NCBI GenBank assembly: GCA_964613485.1
Contig: CAZTHB010000029.1
Coordinates: 1-8,515 of the forward strand
DNA length: 8,515 nucleotides
Reading direction: 5' to 3'
From: JADZGC01 sp964613485
GTDB taxonomy: Bacteria > Patescibacteriota > Saccharimonadia > CAILAD01 > GCA-016700035
Shown: piece by piece, positions 1 to 5,243 of the stretch
Layout of the letters: every line of letters starts with the position of its first letter
Position numbering within the stretch: position 1 is the stretch's first letter
Position numbers and translations under genes: made by a program
Notes under the pieces: generated by a model
The model's database searches: none
What the model was told of the DNA's origin: nothing
Seen by the model: only the letters and a program-made list of their open reading frames with translations

Positions 1-2571
1 CGGCTCATCTTCTTGCGATCCGCTAGCTATGGCGCCTCGTACTGTTTTAGTGTCGTTTGCTTGGTTTGTTCTTTTTTTAGTTGTTGCCCTGTATCGGTAC
101 TTATATGCATACAACTTTCTAGAATACTCTATCACCTTTCTAGCTACAGCTTTATCTCCCTCGTCTTCTAACAATAAAGTCTCACCTGACATTGGCTCCT
201 GAGACCGTATAGCACTCAGTCGTGCATAAAAGTTAAAGCTTGGCAGGTTAGCTATCTCTCCCTCATCAATAAACGGTCGAAATAGTGGTAGTACTAATTG
301 CTCATCCACTGGACTACCAGTTCTAAAGCTAATTACCGTGCCAACATTGGCTAGGATAACCTGTACGAGACGTTGCTCCTCCTGCTGAGCCGTAGACTGT
401 TCGGCCATAGTTAGGAATAGTTTATACTTGCGAGCCTCAGATAGCATTTGCACAAACGGCATCGTAGCAAAGTTTTGGAACTCATCAACGTACAGATAGA
501 ATGGTTCTCGCTCATCCTGGGTTAATCGAGATCGTCTGAGGGCTGCTAACTGAAGTTTAGCCAGCACAGCTGTCCCGAACAACTCAGATGTATCCTCGCC
601 GATATTTCCTTTAGAAAAGTTACAAATCAAAATCTTGCTAGTAGCTAGGATATTATCAAAGTCGATGGTGGACTTAGCTCTACCCATAACTCGTTTAGTG
701 CTGGGAGAGAACTCGAAGCGACCAATCTTACTGGTCACACCATGACTCATCTTAACTCGTTGCATGGCTCCAGCCTTGCCCAGTTCATTCTGCCAGAAAT
801 TCTTTAATGTTCCAGCTGGCAGGGCATTTGTTATTTTCTTACGGTAGTTATCGTTTGTAAGTAATTCGAAGATAGTGAAGATGGTTGGGTCTTCAGTAAT
901 TAGAGCAGTTTGAATAGTATTCCTTAGAACATACTCAATACGATGGCCTCCACTATCGTCATCTGAGAAAATTTTACGCAGTACCGATATGACCGATTCA
1001 GTCACTCGATCTTTTTCTCGCTCTAAGGCACTGCCAGACAGGCCTTCGGGTATCTCAAGCAGATTCATTGCTAGTGGATGGTCAATATCATCGGGGTTGA
1101 AGTAGATAACATCCTCGATTCGATCCTTTGGAATATATTTCAGTAGTGTCAGTGCCATATCACCGTGAGGATCAATGACGGCTAAACCCTTACCGTCTTT
1201 GATATCTTGGACGATGCCATACTGCAACATAGTAGTTTTACCGTTTCCAGTTCCACCAATAATATAGACATGTCGTTCACGCTCAGCCTCAGTGAGACCT
1301 ATTAAGGTTTCACTTCCTAGATGACTATTTTTACCAAGGATAATGTCTAGGTATTTAGCACTCTTTAGTGAGATAGGTGCAGGTAGAGTCTTACTGAGTG
1401 ACTTTGATACATTCTCGGTTCGTGCCGACGAACTATGAGGGAAATGATATAGAGCGCTCAGTTCAGTCGAACTCAATATGTTACTGTTCCTGTGGATCAA
1501 TGATGGCAATCGATGCTGAAGAACCCAGATCCGGTGGCGTACGCCAATATATGGTATCCATGCCCGAGTTGTTCGCAGTCTCTGCCATGTTGGAGTAGCG
1601 TATGTAGCCATCGCATTAGCAAGTGATTGAGCTCTACTTTTGATCCGAGCTTTGTCTGAAGCTATAACCTGAGCTCTTATATCTACATAGAAGAGATCTT
1701 GAGTTAATTTGTCATGCATGCTATCTAGTAGCTCTTGTTCAGCTGGAGGTATATGAGTATTGGCTGGTAGGTTATTACCGGCTTTAGAATTAGCTGGTAG
1801 ATCATGGTACAGAAAGCCATATACCATACTCCAGACAATAACAAATGGTAGTTTTAAAACTGCAAAGACTATACGGAAGATACTCTTGTGGCCAAACTTT
1901 TTCTCGAGGCTCGATCCCGACCAATAGCCTTGGCGAATCTTTCGATCAATCGCAAAAGCTTCAGATATAACTGCAGGTGTCACAACCAGCTGTAAGCTCA
2001 CTTGTTCGCCAGCTTCAAGTTTGGTCATCGAGTTAGTTAGGTACGCTACTGGATCATGTTCTTGCAATGATTTTGATGTATCCAGGGGCATGGCATAATG
2101 TTCGGTCTGCTTGTAGGTCTGCAACACCATAAAGCCACTGGCGGTGTCCTTGTCCTTTACTACCCTAACTTTCACATCGGGGCTATAGGCAGCTACTGCC
2201 TGACGAATAAGTTCCTCGTTAGCTTTACTGGCCCGGATAAGATAGCGTATACCAGCGTCTTTTGTGGATACTATCTCCAAAGAAAATGACGGTACATAGC
2301 GAAGAAGTGCGTCTTTGAAGCTGCGTGATTTAAGTAAACCATGAAGGACTGAGAATAACTGTGTAGTCGCGATTGGTGCTTTATCAGTAAAAGCTGGAGG
2401 AGTGAGTTCAAGTAGAACTACTTCTTGCTTGTATTTTCGATAGTAGTTACATAGACGAAGGATAAGGCCGATAAGAAACGCCAAGATAGTGATTGACGCA
2501 ACAAGGATTCCTAACCACGGTAAAATGGTTTGAAGTCTTTCAACTATCTGCCCACCAGATTCTTCCGTCAT
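1..2571 (-). CDS. Membrane-anchored VirD4/TraG/FtsK-like conjugation or secretion ATPase (3' end off the window)
   Basis: The minus strand is open without a stop from the ATG at 2571 to base 1 (857 codons), so the C-terminus is missing. The start is supported by GAGGAG five bases upstream. Residues about 14-37 form one strongly hydrophobic segment and about 232-255 a second, so the protein is probably anchored in the membrane with a roughly 190-residue domain between the segments. The ATPase domain follows: Walker A is GGTGNGKT at residues 439-446, then IDPHGDMA a little later, and Walker B is LYVDEF with D696 and E697. A motif-III-like stretch (MAEQSTAQQEEQR) and a NVGTVISFR segment follow, as in type IV secretion coupling ATPases and DUF87/TraG-like proteins. 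From the family, it would be expected to energise DNA or protein transfer through the envelope. The substrate cannot be read from the sequence, and no relaxase or VirB-like partner lies in the window. The ATPase-family call is firm; coupling protein versus FtsK/HerA-like pump is open. Confidence 0.9.
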   Translation of the reverse strand, partial: MTEESGGQIVERLQTILPWLGILVASITILAFLIGLILRLCNYYRKYKQEVVLLELTPPAFTDKAPIATTQLFSVLHGLLKSRSFKDALLRYVPSFSLEIVSTKDAGIRYLIRASKANEELIRQAVAAYSPDVKVRVVKDKDTASGFMVLQTYKQTEHYAMPLDTSKSLQEHDPVAYLTNSMTKLEAGEQVSLQLVVTPAVISEAFAIDRKIRQGYWSGSSLEKKFGHKSIFRIVFAVLKLPFVIVWSMVYGFLYHDLPANSKAGNNLPANTHIPPAEQELLDSMHDKLTQDLFYVDIRAQVIASDKARIKSRAQSLANAMATYATPTWQRLRTTRAWIPYIGVRHRIWVLQHRLPSLIHRNSNILSSTELSALYHFPHSSSARTENVSKSLSKTLPAPISLKSAKYLDIILGKNSHLGSETLIGLTEAERERHVYIIGGTGNGKTTMLQYGIVQDIKDGKGLAVIDPHGDMALTLLKYIPKDRIEDVIYFNPDDIDHPLAMNLLEIPEGLSGSALEREKDRVTESVISVLRKIFSDDDSGGHRIEYVLRNTIQTALITEDPTIFTIFELLTNDNYRKKITNALPAGTLKNFWQNELGKAGAMQRVKMSHGVTSKIGRFEFSPSTKRVMGRAKSTIDFDNILATSKILICNFSKGNIGEDTSELFGTAVLAKLQLAALRRSRLTQDEREPFYLYVDEFQNFATMPFVQMLSEARKYKLFLTMAEQSTAQQEEQRLVQVILANVGTVISFRTGSPVDEQLVLPLFRPFIDEGEIANLPSFNFYARLSAIRSQEPMSGETLLLEDEGDKAVARKVIEYSRKLYAYKYRYRATTKKRTNQANDTKTVRGAIASGSQEDEP

Positions 2572-2633
2572 GGCAGCTCCTCAGTTTCCAATCTGATTGC
2601 ATAAAGAGTAACAGAGGTGGTAAAGAATAACAA

Positions 2634-2663
2634 TATCTAGCTTTCAGAAGAGATAAAAAGCAA
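2634..2663 (-). promoter_or_regulatory. Weak candidate promoter for the membrane ATPase gene
   Basis: On the minus strand TTGCTT (2663-2658) and TAGATA (2639-2634) are separated by 18 bases, about 60 bases upstream of the ATPase start at 2571. Both boxes are only moderate matches to the sigma-70 consensus, and the region is AT-rich, so this may be chance. Confidence 0.3.
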
Positions 2664-2681
2664 TCCCGTTCTCCAGGGGTA

Positions 2682-2711
2682 TTGACATAAGCACGATGCT
2701 TATGCTAGAAT
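2682..2711 (+). promoter_or_regulatory. Strong plus-strand promoter with an operator-like inverted repeat in its spacer
   Basis: TTGACA (2682-2687), an 18-base spacer and TAGAAT (2706-2711) form a near-consensus sigma-70 promoter, with TGC just before the -10 as in extended -10 promoters. CATAAGCA (2686-2693), CGA and TGCTTATG (2697-2704) make a perfect 8-bp inverted repeat that overlaps the end of the -35 and stops one base before the -10. A dimeric repressor there would block polymerase directly. The predicted transcript starts near 2718. It does not lead into an obvious coding frame on its strand and runs antisense to the DUF3800 gene if it is not terminated. Confidence 0.75.
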
Positions 2712-2717
2712 AACAGT

Positions 2718-2778
2718 GGTAGTAATTCCTCTGTTGTGGGGCTCCGTATGGTTCCTCGTAAATAGCAACAGAGGTTTT
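2718..2778 (+). ncRNA. Possible small RNA ending in a hairpin plus U-tract
   Basis: Downstream of the strong promoter, CCTCTGTTG (2728-2736) pairs perfectly with CAACAGAGG (2766-2774), and TTTT follows at 2775-2778. This would give a short RNA of about 60 nt with a 9-bp stem and a 29-nt loop. The loop is longer and the T-run shorter than in a standard terminator, so the 3' end is uncertain. Only a five-codon frame (ATG at 2748) lies inside, without a ribosome binding site. No known RNA family is recognised. It could instead be the leader of a longer antisense transcript. Confidence 0.35.
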
Positions 2779-2793
2779 CCATTTTTATGGAAA
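2776..2793. repeat. Short hairpin over the DUF3800 stop codon
   Basis: TTTCCAT (2776-2782), loop TTTT, then ATGGAAA (2787-2793) form a perfect 7-bp stem that includes the stop codon of the minus-strand DUF3800 gene. Neither strand carries a clear T-run after it, so terminator activity is uncertain. Confidence 0.4.
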
Positions 2794-3429
2794 CAATGAA
2801 TTTTCTTCTATAACCTTACTTTTGAGTATTTCTGCATACGATCCATCATTGTGTTCATACTTTCTAAAGAAACTCCACACTACACAATCAACAACCTGCA
2901 ATCCTTTTTCTTGCGCCGGTGTTTTAATATCTACGTGGATATCTAATTCGTGATTATTCTTTGTTTGCTTTTTGAGGTAGGCGGTAAAATTTTCGTTAAG
3001 AAACTTATTGGTTTCTCGTTTTGAGGCTACGAAACAGATTTCATGATCGAGAGGAACAAGTTTTTTACTAATCATTCGATCAAGTAGTATGTTGACAACA
3101 TAGTTGTACAGTACGTGCTTCTCATCCTGCAAACGTGTATAAACCTTCTGTTTATTTAAGCGGATAGTAAGTATGTGTACATCTTTTTCGGCCAGGCTTC
3201 GCAGGAGCCGTATCCTTGTCACTGGCTTTTCTTTGTAGGCATGTAGCGTACCAGGGTGGCCCTTGAGCTCTTTTTTTGAAAATCCTTTATAGATTTTCTT
3301 TACAATTTTATCTATTGGTTTTTTGTCAGTAGTAAAGATAAAGCTGACAACAAAATGCTTGCTTGTCTTGGACTTTGTAAAGTCAAAGCCAAGATCACCG
3401 CTCTCATCCATATAGATATAGCTTCGCAT
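2785..3429 (-). CDS. DUF3800 family protein
   Basis: This 214-residue protein begins MRSYIYMDESGDLGF. The YxDESGD motif at the very N-terminus is the hallmark of DUF3800. It has the usual C-terminal signature QVVDCVVWSFFRKYEHNDGSY near the end and an internal ASKRETNKFL stretch, and its length is typical. The family's biochemical role is not established; the conserved acidic residues (D and E of DES, D of VVD) suggest a metal-dependent active site, which is inference. The ATG at 3429 is chosen because TATAAT lies exactly six bases before it (leaderless arrangement) and because family members usually start just before YIDESGD. An in-frame ATG at 3453 would add MELRYNRR but lies upstream of that -10 box. 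The gene is divergent from the XRE regulator, which may control it. Confidence 0.87.
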   Translation of the reverse strand: MRSYIYMDESGDLGFDFTKSKTSKHFVVSFIFTTDKKPIDKIVKKIYKGFSKKELKGHPGTLHAYKEKPVTRIRLLRSLAEKDVHILTIRLNKQKVYTRLQDEKHVLYNYVVNILLDRMISKKLVPLDHEICFVASKRETNKFLNENFTAYLKKQTKNNHELDIHVDIKTPAQEKGLQVVDCVVWSFFRKYEHNDGSYAEILKSKVIEENSLFP

Positions 3430-3435
3430 TCTTCT

Positions 3436-3441
3436 ATTATA
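3436..3441 (-). promoter_or_regulatory. -10 box of the DUF3800 gene, leaderless arrangement
   Basis: A perfect TATAAT reads on the minus strand at 3441-3436. Six bases separate it from the ATG at 3429, which places the expected transcription start on the A of the start codon. No convincing -35 box is seen at 17 bases; a dyad sits at that position instead, so an activator or overlapping repressor is possible. Confidence 0.6.
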
Positions 3442-3463
3442 TCGAAGTTCCACAAAAGTCGGA

Positions 3464-3480
3464 TGTTACATCATGCAACA
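3464..3480. promoter_or_regulatory. Operator-like dyad upstream of the DUF3800 promoter
   Basis: TGTTACAT (3464-3471), a central C, and ATGCAACA (3473-3480) form a 17-bp dyad with one mismatched pair. It starts 23 bases upstream of the TATAAT of the minus-strand gene, touching its expected -35 region. It lies in the divergent promoter region shared with the XRE regulator, so that protein is one candidate ligand. Confidence 0.45.
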
Positions 3481-3503
3481 GGACGTGGTAACTATAGGTA
3501 TAT

Positions 3504-3532
3504 TAGACAACATACGGTATACTTTGTATACG
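3504..3532 (+). promoter_or_regulatory. Promoter and operator of the XRE regulator gene
   Basis: TAGACA (3504-3509), 17 bases, then TATACG (3527-3532) is the best-spaced promoter pair; GATAAT (3532-3537) is an alternative -10. GTATAC-TTT-GTATAC (3517-3531) is a perfect 15-bp dyad covering the spacer and most of the -10 box. This is a typical layout for autorepression by the product of the gene that starts 26 bases further on. That the regulator binds here is inference. Confidence 0.55.
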
Positions 3533-3557
3533 ATAATTGCGATAAAGATATACATCG

Positions 3558-3779
3558 ATGAATGAAGTTGCACTAAGGAAAGCTATTGGCACGAACTTAC
3601 AAAAGGCTCGTAAAGCCAAGCATTACACCCAAAAAGACGTTGCTGAAAAAGTTGGTTTAACGACTAACTATTATGCTACGTTAGAACAAGGGGTAGCAAT
3701 TGCCTCTGTTGAAACACTGTATAAGATAATTGCCGTACTTGGTGTTAAGGCTTCCGACATATTCCCAAGCAAGGTTTAG
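3558..3779 (+). CDS. XRE/Cro-C1 family helix-turn-helix regulator
   Basis: This 73-residue protein is essentially one HTH_3 domain. The run from about residue 7 to 68 carries the usual pattern: NLQKARKAKHYTQKDVAEKV (helices 1-2), GLTTNYYATLEQG (recognition helix and the E-G turn), then SVETLYKIIAVLGVKASDIF. No second domain for ligand binding or protease cleavage is present, so it is a minimal dimeric DNA-binding protein. No strong Shine-Dalgarno lies before the ATG; only a weak AAAG is seen. It is divergent from DUF3800 with a 128-base region containing two dyads, one over its own promoter. Its TAG stop overlaps the TAA stop of the convergent small gene. It may regulate itself and its neighbour; phage, restriction and toxin-antitoxin loci commonly use this type of regulator. 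Confidence 0.9.
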   Translation: MNEVALRKAIGTNLQKARKAKHYTQKDVAEKVGLTTNYYATLEQGVAIASVETLYKIIAVLGVKASDIFPSKV

Positions 3780-3982
3780 TTGTTTTCATTTTTCTTGCGA
3801 GTAAAGTCACGGATTGCCTCAGCTAACTGCTCGTCAGTCCTGGCGATTTCATTTCCCTCAATTTGCATTGCCTCAATGAATTCAATAGCATATTCACGGT
3901 CTGCATTTTTAGGATCACGAAACTTAAGGTAATTTATAACCTTCTGAATGTCATCTTCGTTAATTTCGTAACCATTATTCAT
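3776..3982 (-). CDS. Small hypothetical protein, 68 aa, acidic
   Basis: This unrecognised protein of 68 residues is highly charged and predicted helical, with an acidic N-terminal half (NEDDIQKVINYLKF, NADREYAIEFIEAM) and a basic C-terminal tail RKKNENN. It has no signal peptide or membrane segment. The start at 3982 lies 18 bases after the stop of the PLD-like gene, so the two probably share a transcript; a weak AAGAG about nine bases upstream is the only ribosome binding candidate. The stop overlaps the convergent XRE stop by a few bases. Its size and position suggest a small partner of the upstream PLD-like protein, but nothing in the sequence proves this. Confidence 0.65.
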   Translation of the reverse strand: MNNGYEINEDDIQKVINYLKFRDPKNADREYAIEFIEAMQIEGNEIARTDEQLAEAIRDFTRKKNENN

Positions 3983-4000
3983 AATCTGGCTCTTATTGTA

Positions 4001-4480
4001 TCACCAAAATCGATTGTTTATCTTCGTGAATGACGCCATTTGTCGGGCGAGTTCAGCAGAGCTTGTCCTGCGCATGATCTCTTTGCTGAATACCTGCGAT
4101 AAGATATTGAGTGACCCCTCCCATAGTATTTGTTGGTCGATAATTGCTAGTTTGCGGTGGCGCATATCACTGAAGAAGTAGACTTTAACACCGCTGTCTC
4201 TCAGGATTCTGATGGATTTCCAAGCTTGTATTTCGAGTAACTTATCGTGGTGACGTGGGTTTCTGGTATTTACGTGGACTCTCACGCCTTTTCTAGCCAG
4301 TTTGTTGAATAACCTGGCAAAGTACAGGGCTCTTTTTTCGGTCAAGAACGGGCTTTCTATGACTACTGTTGATTGTGCTCGTTTAACGTCTCGGACAAAT
4401 GCATCATAGAAAGACTGCTCATTGTATAGTGCCGTGTTCGTGAGTGTGGCTTTCGGGGTTCTACGGAGTAATCTAAACAT
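4001..4480 (-). CDS. Single-HKD phospholipase-D-like (PLDc) protein, possible nuclease
   Basis: This 159-residue protein has one complete PLD catalytic motif: H108-x-K110-x4-D115 (HRKLAIID), followed at the normal distance by G122-S123-x-N125 (EGSLN). Upstream elements also fit the fold: IESPFLT near residue 41, where PLDc_2 proteins enter the first strand, and KGVRVHVNTR near 64-73. It is about half the length of two-motif enzymes, so by family precedent (Nuc and BfiI-type proteins) it should work as a homodimer. Such proteins cleave phosphodiester bonds, often in DNA, and PLD nucleases are common in restriction and defence systems. The start at 4480 is supported by GGAGG seven bases upstream. 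The first eight bases overlap the end of a 30-codon frame, and a 68-aa gene follows after 18 bases. It could also be a detached C-terminal domain of a larger helicase/nuclease. Confidence 0.87.
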   Translation of the reverse strand: MFRLLRRTPKATLTNTALYNEQSFYDAFVRDVKRAQSTVVIESPFLTEKRALYFARLFNKLARKGVRVHVNTRNPRHHDKLLEIQAWKSIRILRDSGVKVYFFSDMRHRKLAIIDQQILWEGSLNILSQVFSKEIMRRTSSAELARQMASFTKINNRFW

Positions 4481-4565
4481 TTTGATCCTCCATAGCAGCC
4501 AGTTTATCTGATAGTTCTTCTAGCTCATGATAAAAGGTTTCGAAATTAACTCCCTTTGAGTTCAC
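4473..4565 (-). CDS. Putative 30-aa leader or small protein overlapping the PLD-like gene
   Basis: Reading from GTG at 4565 (or TTG at 4568), the frame runs 30 codons to TAG at 4475-4473, overlapping the first eight bases of the PLD-like gene. The product is helical and acidic (NFETFYHELEELSDKLAAM). Its reading frame runs through the Shine-Dalgarno of the PLD gene, the arrangement expected for translational coupling. An in-frame TAA lies just before the first possible start. No good ribosome binding site is visible for GTG, which is the main weakness. It could also be chance. Confidence 0.35.
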   Translation of the reverse strand: MNSKGVNFETFYHELEELSDKLAAMEDQNV

Positions 4566-4571
4566 CAAGGT

Positions 4572-4604
4572 AAGACGCTCATCTTTTTAGATGGGCGTTT
4601 TGCT
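4572..4604 (+). terminator. Hairpin with T-run, terminator-like on the plus strand
   Basis: ACGCTCATC (4574-4582) pairs with GATGGGCGT (4589-4597; one G-U pair) around the loop TTTTTA, followed by TTTTGCTTT. This is a good intrinsic terminator on the plus strand, but no plus-strand gene ends before it. On the minus strand the same hairpin falls in the leader of the small-frame/PLD transcript, only about nine bases before its possible GTG start, where it could attenuate or hide that start. Confidence 0.6.
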
Positions 4605-4626
4605 TTGTGCGTAACCTGATAGTTAA

Positions 4627-4655
4627 TTGACAAAAATATAAAATAGTAGTAAAAT
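4627..4655 (+). promoter_or_regulatory. Near-consensus promoter of the macrodomain cassette
   Basis: TTGACA (4627-4632), exactly 17 bases, then TAAAAT (4650-4655) make a strong sigma-70 promoter. The predicted transcription start is near 4662, giving a leader of about 45 bases before the TTG start at 4707. Confidence 0.8.
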
Positions 4656-4663
4656 ATATTCTA

Positions 4664-4700
4664 CCTTTGCGAGACAGACTCGCTTAAAAGAGCAAAGGAG
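4664..4700 (+). promoter_or_regulatory. 5' leader that can fold over the macrodomain Shine-Dalgarno
   Basis: CCTTTGC (4664-4670) is perfectly complementary to GCAAAGG (4692-4698), which includes most of the Shine-Dalgarno AAAGGAG. GCGAG (4669-4673) can instead pair with CTCGC (4679-4683), and the two stems compete for bases 4669-4670. One fold masks the ribosome site and the other frees it, so a translational switch is possible. No known riboswitch class is recognised. Confidence 0.45.
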
Positions 4701-4706
4701 TGTTCC

Positions 4707-5219
4707 TTGACCAACGTTCAGATCGTGTCGGGTGATATCACCCAGCAACCAGCCGATGCGCTCATCACCGCCATCAACTCCGAAGGGATGTGGTTCGGCG
4801 GCATCGATGGCGCCATCCAGCGCGTCGCCGGATCGATGTTCCATGCTCAGGCGCGGAGTGCCGCTCCTCTCGAGGATGGCGCCGCTCTTCTTGCCGGCAG
4901 CATGGATGGGCATCGTGGCAAGTTCGCCAACGTGATCTTCGTCATCGACGACCTGCGTCAGCCGCTGAACAACATCGTTGCGGCTGGTCTTCAGAAGGCA
5001 GAGGAGAGTCGGTTCGCCGAGATTACCCTGCCGACGATCCGCACGGGTGTCATGGCCGGAGTCGTCGAGCCGACTGTTGAGGCAGCGCTCGATGAGATGG
5101 TTTCGGCCATCAAGGCTTTCATGGCAACCGATCCGAAGTGTGTCCGTTCGATCACCATCGTGGTTTACAACGATGCTCATGCGGAGCGGTACTTGGCCAA
5201 GCAGTTGGCCGACATCTGA
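4707..5219 (+). CDS. Macrodomain protein (ADP-ribose binding or hydrolysis type)
   Basis: This 170-residue protein is a single macrodomain. It opens VQIVSGDIT (G9, D10, I11: the adenine-binding GDI motif), continues DALITAINSEG (N24, S25) and FGGIDGAI (30-37, the catalytic-loop region with the GG-D pattern), and has LPTIRTGVMAG at 108-118, corresponding to the phosphate-binding loop (usually GTG). By family knowledge such proteins bind ADP-ribose or related nucleotides, and some remove ADP-ribose from proteins or nucleic acids. Which reaction applies here is not readable. The start is TTG at 4707: AGGAG lies six bases upstream and the domain begins immediately. A strong promoter and a foldable leader precede it. 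The gene is clearly more GC-rich than the left half of the window (40 of 60 bases G+C at 4801-4860 against 25 of 60 at 3661-3720), suggesting separate acquisition. It is followed after 24 bases by an unknown gene, probably in one operon. Confidence 0.9.
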   Translation: MTNVQIVSGDITQQPADALITAINSEGMWFGGIDGAIQRVAGSMFHAQARSAAPLEDGAALLAGSMDGHRGKFANVIFVIDDLRQPLNNIVAAGLQKAEESRFAEITLPTIRTGVMAGVVEPTVEAALDEMVSAIKAFMATDPKCVRSITIVVYNDAHAERYLAKQLADI

Positions 5220-5243
5220 TCACCCCGACGAAAGGACATTGAC

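Larger units (their letters stand above)
2609..2775. repeat. Short repeated element AACAGAGGT, two direct and one inverted copy
   Basis: TAACAGAGGTGGTAA (2609-2623) recurs as TAACAGTGGTAGTAA (2711-2725, 13 of 15 identical). The core CAACAGAGG recurs at 2766-2774 and, inverted, at 2728-2736. The copies flank the strong promoter at 2682-2711. They could be binding sites for one regulator or parts of an RNA structure. Function is unknown. Confidence 0.5.

Noticed and set aside
1398..2289. Two short plus-strand frames (1398-1598, 2098-2289)
   Set aside because: They are contained in the continuous minus-strand ATPase frame and have no supporting signals.
2748..2765. Five-codon frame (ATG at 2748) inside the candidate small RNA
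   Set aside because: Too short, with no ribosome binding site. It may be chance within the hairpin loop.
3355..3561. 68-codon plus-strand frame running up to the XRE gene
   Set aside because: It runs across the DUF3800 start and the divergent promoter region, and its translation has no domain character.
4540..4567. Sequence ending TTCACCA, considered as a tRNA 3' end
   Set aside because: No T-arm at the correct distance and no matching acceptor or anticodon arms upstream.
4623..5180. 185-codon open frame on the minus strand across the macrodomain gene
   Set aside because: It lies antisense to a well-supported macrodomain with a promoter and ribosome site. Open antisense frames are common in GC-rich genes, and its product has no recognisable domain.
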